Part shown: one piece after another, positions 6,668 through 9,295 of the stretch | Numbering within the stretch: the stretch's first letter is position 1 | How the letters are laid out: each line of letters begins with the position of its first letter | Assembly: GCA_003451935.1 (NCBI GenBank) | Contig: DMJA01000221.1 | Span: forward strand, 1 to 9,295 | Source: Verrucomicrobiota bacterium | Lineage (GTDB): Bacteria; Verrucomicrobiota; Kiritimatiellia; CAIQIC01; Lenti-01 | DNA length: 9,295 nt | Direction: 5' to 3' | Program-made: the position numbers and the translations under genes | Notes under the pieces: model-generated | The model's database searches: none | What the model was told of the DNA's origin: nothing | Seen by the model: only the letters and a program-made list of their open reading frames with translations

Positions 6668-7152
6668 GGGAGTAGTTCCTCAGATTTCAGGGTGTCTTCA
6701 ACGCTCTGATTCCACCCGATGGAAACCTGTTCCGAGCCGTACATAGCGCTTTCTTCGCGGACAACCTTGCCGGTGCGGACGGTCCCGCGCCATTCGCTGA
6801 GGGCTTGGTGCAGGCCTTCGAGCATCCGGTCGCATTCGTCATAACCGGCATCGAGATCGGCGAAGCGTTGCTCCGTCAGATACGTTTTTTCCTTCGCGAC
6901 ATCCAAGTGGTGCTGCGTCTCCCGGACTTCGCCCAACGCACGATTGATGGCCTCGATATAGATGTTGGTGTGTCGGCTTCCCCAGCCTTCCGCCAAAATG
7001 GCGGGTGCTGCATTGGATGAACGCCGCACTTGCGACCCCAGTTCATAGAGCTCGAATTTCGGGAAAAGGAGGCTCTCCCGATGCACATCCAAGTGAAGCC
7101 CCTTGAGTTTCTGATATACTTTCAGATCCCGAAATGAATTGAGTTGGCCCAT
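6664..7152 (-). CDS. Four-helix-bundle protein, S23/IVP-like family
   Basis: A small 162-residue helical protein. The body (about 7-118) follows the family pattern: FRDLKVYQK at the start, FPKFELYELGSQVRRSS (30-46), AILAEGWG (51-58), a long third helix EAINRALGEVRETQHHLDVAKEK (67-89), then YLTEQRFADLDAGYDECDRML. The family is related to proteins encoded by 23S rRNA intervening sequences and to the Avd accessory protein of diversity-generating retroelements; its biochemical role is unknown, though nucleic-acid binding is plausible. The tail from about 121 to 162 exceeds the usual family length and looks unstructured. ATG at 7152 has AGGAG in the mRNA (7162-7166, 9 nt spacing), supplied by a repeat unit. 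The stop overlaps the pump start (GTGA), suggesting coupled translation. It is not a known part of metal efflux systems and probably arrived with the surrounding repeats. Confidence 0.85.
   Translation of the reverse strand: MGQLNSFRDLKVYQKLKGLHLDVHRESLLFPKFELYELGSQVRRSSNAAPAILAEGWGSRHTNIYIEAINRALGEVRETQHHLDVAKEKTYLTEQRFADLDAGYDECDRMLEGLHQALSEWRGTVRTGKVVREESAMYGSEQVSIGWNQSVEDTLKSEELLP
6677..6681 (-). promoter_or_regulatory. Ribosome binding site that supports the GTG start of the pump gene
   Basis: The mRNA reads GAGGA here, 9 nt before the GTG at 6665-6667. It lies within the last codons of the four-helix-bundle gene. The alternative TTG at 6608-6610 has only pyrimidine-rich sequence in front of it and no such site, so the GTG start, coupled to the upstream gene, is preferred. 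Confidence 0.6.
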
Positions 7153-7159
7153 TTCCTCG

Positions 7160-7215
7160 CACTCCTATCACCTGCCACCCGCCACCTCTTCCCTACCACC
7201 TATCACCTCTCACCA
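7160..7215. repeat. Array of eight degenerate 7-nt repeats upstream of four-helix-bundle gene
   Basis: Fifty-six bases divide exactly into eight heptads. On the plus strand these are CACTCCT, ATCACCT, GCCACCC, GCCACCT, then CTTCCCT, ACCACCT, ATCACCT, CTCACCA. The mRNA-sense consensus is AGGTGRN. The unit ATCACCT occurs twice exactly, 35 bases (five units) apart. The adaptor stop codon (7203-7205) lies inside one unit, and another supplies the ribosome binding site of the next gene. The AGGTGAT units resemble an extended Shine-Dalgarno sequence. Confidence 0.85.
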
Positions 7216-8471
7216 TTTCCCTGTTTCTCGGGCGCCATCATGCTGGGCTTGCCTTGGATCTGCAGCGAGCTGTCGATCTTGAAGGCCCCCTGGACGACGA
7301 CTTGTTCGCCCTCCCGAAGGCCTTCGCGCACCACGTAGAATGCCCCGGCGCGCGGACCGAGGACCACTTCGCGGCCTTCGAACACGCCTTCGCGGTCCGG
7401 CGCGGCCACGTACACCACGGCGCGCGGGCCCGTCACCAACGGCGCGGTCGCCGGAATCACCAGCGGCACGGCATCTCCCACTCCGGCCACGGAGGCGCGA
7501 ACCACCGCGCGGACGAACATTTCCGGTTTCAGGCGGCCGTCGGCATTCGGCACTTCGACGCGCACCCGGACGGTGCGGGTCGCCGGATCCACGACCGGAT
7601 CGATGAAGGCGAGGGTTCCCTTGAACGTTTCGCCGGAATACGCCTCCGCCTCGAACTCGACCTCCTGGTCCTCGCGCAACAGCGCGAGATCGGATTCGTA
7701 CGCGTCGAGCTGCACCCAGACGCGGGACAGGTCCGCCACGGTGAACAGGCGCATGCCCGGTTCCACCGTTTGGCCCTCGCGGGCGTCTTTCTCAACTACG
7801 ATGCCGCCGATTGGCGCGGTGAAGGTGACGTGATCGTGCACCTGCCCGTCGCGTTCGATCCCGGCGATCTGTTCGGCCGTGAGGCCCCACAGCCGCAGAC
7901 GCTCGCGCGTGGCGGCCAGCAGGGAAGACGAAGCCCCGCCCGGAAGTTTCGCGGCTTGCAGCAGTTCCTGCTGCGCCGACACCAGCTCCGGGCTGTAGAG
8001 ATCCGCCAGCGGATCGCCCGGCTTCACAACCATGCCGGTGTAGTTCGCAACCAACCGGTCGATCCGGCCGGAAACGCGGGGGCTGATGGTCGCCACCCGG
8101 GTTTCATCCAACTGGACCTTGCCCGCCAAGCGAATCTCGGCCGAGAGGGAGCGACGCTCCACCGGCGCCGTTTCTACGCCGGCCAGTTTCCGGGCGACCG
8201 CGGAAAGCTCGATTTCACGCGGCCCTGTTTCGGTTCCGCTCCCGTGACCTGCGGCCGGAATCAAGTCCATGAAGCAAATGGGGCATTGTCCGGGCTTGGG
8301 CTGGCGGATCTGGGGATGCATCGAGCAGGTCCAGATTTCCGCCGGGGACTCACGGGCTGGGTCGAGGGTCGCGGCGGCATCCGCCGCCGTCGATCGCGGC
8401 ACACAGCCGCGTCCCAGCCAGAGCCCGACCAGCAACCCGATGCCCAGCGCAAGGACGACCCTCTTCTTCAT
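7203..8471 (-). CDS. cusB: Metal efflux periplasmic adaptor, CusB-type with heavy-metal-binding domain
   Basis: Membrane fusion protein of 422 residues linking the RND pump to the outer-membrane channel and passing metal to the pump. The N-terminal hydrophobic anchor or signal is about residues 4-20. A small heavy-metal-binding domain follows (about 46-72) with WTCSMHP (Cys49, Met51, His52) and CPICFMDL (Cys63, Cys66, Met68). Then come the barrel-sandwich and hairpin regions: VSGRIDRLVANYTGMVVKPGDPL (133-155), a helical hairpin around 160-205, TAPIGGIVVEKDAREGQTVEPG (218-239), a beta-barrel (about 250-325) and a membrane-proximal domain ending with FKIDSSLQIQGKPSMM. Domain order and length are normal for CusB. 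The start at 8471 overlaps the channel stop as ATGA, with mRNA AGGAGAGG at 8479-8486. The last residues and the stop are encoded by the 7-nt repeat array. Cys23 does not sit in a good lipobox. Confidence 0.94.
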   Translation of the reverse strand: MKKRVVLALGIGLLVGLWLGRGCVPRSTAADAAATLDPARESPAEIWTCSMHPQIRQPKPGQCPICFMDLIPAAGHGSGTETGPREIELSAVARKLAGVETAPVERRSLSAEIRLAGKVQLDETRVATISPRVSGRIDRLVANYTGMVVKPGDPLADLYSPELVSAQQELLQAAKLPGGASSSLLAATRERLRLWGLTAEQIAGIERDGQVHDHVTFTAPIGGIVVEKDAREGQTVEPGMRLFTVADLSRVWVQLDAYESDLALLREDQEVEFEAEAYSGETFKGTLAFIDPVVDPATRTVRVRVEVPNADGRLKPEMFVRAVVRASVAGVGDAVPLVIPATAPLVTGPRAVVYVAAPDREGVFEGREVVLGPRAGAFYVVREGLREGEQVVVQGAFKIDSSLQIQGKPSMMAPEKQGNGER

Positions 8472-9295
8472 GGAATTTCCTCTCCTTCCGATGCCGCGGC
8501 TTCGGTTTCGATCCCGATGGCCTGTTCCAGACGGGCGGCCTGCATGCCCACCGCGCCTTCCGCCATGGCGGCCATCATGTTTGCACCCAGACGGGCGCGC
8601 GCGCTTTCGAGCAGGTCCATGAAATCGACTTGGCCCGCGCGATAGCCAGCCTCGCTGGCGACAAAACGGGCCTCGGCTTGGGGAATGAGCTCCGTGCGGT
8701 ACAGGTCGAGCGTGCGACGGGCCGTTTGAAGCTTGAATAAAGCGTCCTGCACCTCCAAGGCGCTGAGCCGTTCCGCGTTCTCGCGCGCCGCCAAGCTGGA
8801 TTCCCGCATTTTCTCCGCTTCCCGGACGCCGGCGCGGGCCTTCCCGCGCCAGATCGGCAGATCCACGCCGACGGTGAACATGACCATGTCGTCGCCCGCG
8901 CCAACGTCGCGGTATTCCACGCCCAGCTTGTAATCTGGGACGTACTCCTTGGCCATCAGCTTCTTCTCCAGCTCATACCGCTCGGTCTGCGCCTGTGCCG
9001 CCAAAACCTCCGAGCGGTTCGTCGCCGCGAGGGCCAGAAGGGGTTCGACCGGGCCGCCGGGCCCGGAATCTGGCGGGGGCGTCACTCCCAAGGGGTCATT
9101 CACTTGACGATTGAGAAGGGTGTTTAGCTTCGCCTGGAGCGTGTTCTCCTGGGCCTGGAAATCCAAAAACTTCTGCTTCAGCATCGTGAGTTCCGTCTGG
9201 GCGGCGAGCACGTCCGCCTGCGTGCGCTCCCCGGCGGCATATTGGGTTTCGGCCACCTGCTCGATGCGGCGGATGACCGATTCTTCTTCCTTCAT
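8468..9295 (-). CDS. TolC-family outer-membrane efflux channel (5' end outside window)
   Basis: C-terminal part of an outer membrane efflux protein that forms the exit duct for the adaptor and pump encoded downstream. The 275 residues seen match the end of the first and all of the second repeat of the family: YAAGERTQADVLAAQTEL is the usual helix near the end of repeat one, EYVPDYKLGVEYRDVG and FTVGVDLPIWRGKARAGVREAE are the strand and turn of repeat two, followed by long coiled helices and AGYRAGQVDFMDLLESARARL. Family members usually exceed 400 residues with a signal peptide, both missing here, so the gene runs off the right edge; the ATG at the very edge (9293-9295) is probably an internal Met. 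The stop overlaps the adaptor start (ATGA). By position it is the CusC equivalent. Confidence 0.9.
   Translation of the reverse strand: MKEEESVIRRIEQVAETQYAAGERTQADVLAAQTELTMLKQKFLDFQAQENTLQAKLNTLLNRQVNDPLGVTPPPDSGPGGPVEPLLALAATNRSEVLAAQAQTERYELEKKLMAKEYVPDYKLGVEYRDVGAGDDMVMFTVGVDLPIWRGKARAGVREAEKMRESSLAARENAERLSALEVQDALFKLQTARRTLDLYRTELIPQAEARFVASEAGYRAGQVDFMDLLESARARLGANMMAAMAEGAVGMQAARLEQAIGIETEAAASEGEEIP
8479..8486 (-). promoter_or_regulatory. Ribosome binding site of the adaptor gene
   Basis: The mRNA reads AGGAGAGG here, ending 7 nt before the ATG at 8469-8471. It lies inside the last codons of the channel gene, whose TGA overlaps this ATG, so the adaptor is probably translated by reinitiation. 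Confidence 0.6.

Larger units (their letters stand above)
6634..7215 (-). mobile_element. Putative repeat-bounded element carrying a four-helix-bundle gene
   Basis: A gene of the S23/IVP-like four-helix-bundle family lies between two arrays of 7-nt degenerate repeats in opposite orientation (6634-6657 and 7160-7215). It interrupts an otherwise standard adaptor-pump gene order. The adaptor stop codon and the pump start region are both inside or next to the arrays, as expected if an insertion rebuilt the two gene ends. The enclosed gene is more AT-rich than its neighbours by eye (7081-7140 has 24 G+C of 60). Relatives of this protein family are known from intervening sequences in 23S rRNA genes, so mobility has precedent. 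No transposase, terminal duplication or attachment site is visible, so mobility is an inference. Confidence 0.4.

Noticed and set aside
3233..6709. Two long plus-strand open frames (3233-5047 and 5057-6709) opposite the pump gene
   Set aside because: Both are His/Arg/Gln/Asp-rich with no domain pattern, as produced by the complement of a GC-rich gene. The minus-strand pump frame is continuous and carries all family motifs.
7160..7215. CRISPR-like array
   Set aside because: Units are seven bases long, contiguous and degenerate, with no spacers and no cas genes.
8400..8471. Lipoprotein signal in the adaptor (Cys23)
   Set aside because: Residues before the Cys are Gly-Arg-Gly, which do not fit a lipobox; a plain signal or anchor helix is more likely.
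9293..9295. ATG at the right edge as true start of the channel gene
   Set aside because: It would give a 275-residue protein with no signal peptide and only part of the first family repeat; the gene is cut by the window edge.

Overview
The window is a GC-rich bacterial segment holding seven protein genes and no RNA genes. Gene content and style suggest a member of the PVC group (Verrucomicrobiota, Kiritimatiellota, Lentisphaerota or Planctomycetota). The hints are an enlarged CusA-type pump, an S23/IVP-like four-helix-bundle gene set in short degenerate repeats, and a short SppA ending in LWRP. This placement is a low-confidence inference, as no phylogenetic marker is present.

Layout: (1) 5-985, plus strand, a membrane-anchored signal peptide peptidase (SppA), possibly missing its first codons at the left edge. 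(2) 986-1072, a short convergent intergenic region made of 7-nt degenerate repeats arranged as an inverted repeat. (3) 1073-2762, minus strand, an Lrp/AsnC regulator followed 19 nt later by a class I aminotransferase, an obvious two-gene unit for amino-acid-linked control. (4) 2861-9295, minus strand, a tripartite heavy-metal efflux operon in the order outer-membrane channel (right end cut off), periplasmic adaptor (CusB-like), four-helix-bundle protein, inner-membrane RND pump (CusA-like). Channel, adaptor and pump should form one envelope-spanning export machine, probably for Cu(I)/Ag(I) or a related metal. No metal sensor or two-component system lies in the window.

The most interesting structure is around the four-helix-bundle gene. 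It sits between cusB and cusA and is bracketed by 7-nt-period degenerate repeats: eight units upstream and about three and a half downstream, in opposite orientation. The repeats supply the stop codon of cusB, a ribosome binding site for the small gene and the first codons of cusA. The convergent intergenic region at 1009-1078 has the same 7-nt period and inverted layout, shares one exact unit (AGGGAAG), but has no gene between its arms. Together they look like a loaded and an empty form of one repeat-bounded element family. The pump is also unusual: about 120 residues with extra membrane segments between TM6 and TM7, a roughly 40-residue insertion between two of the metal-binding methionines, and replacement of the proton-relay lysine and most of the methionine-relay residues known from E. 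coli CusA.
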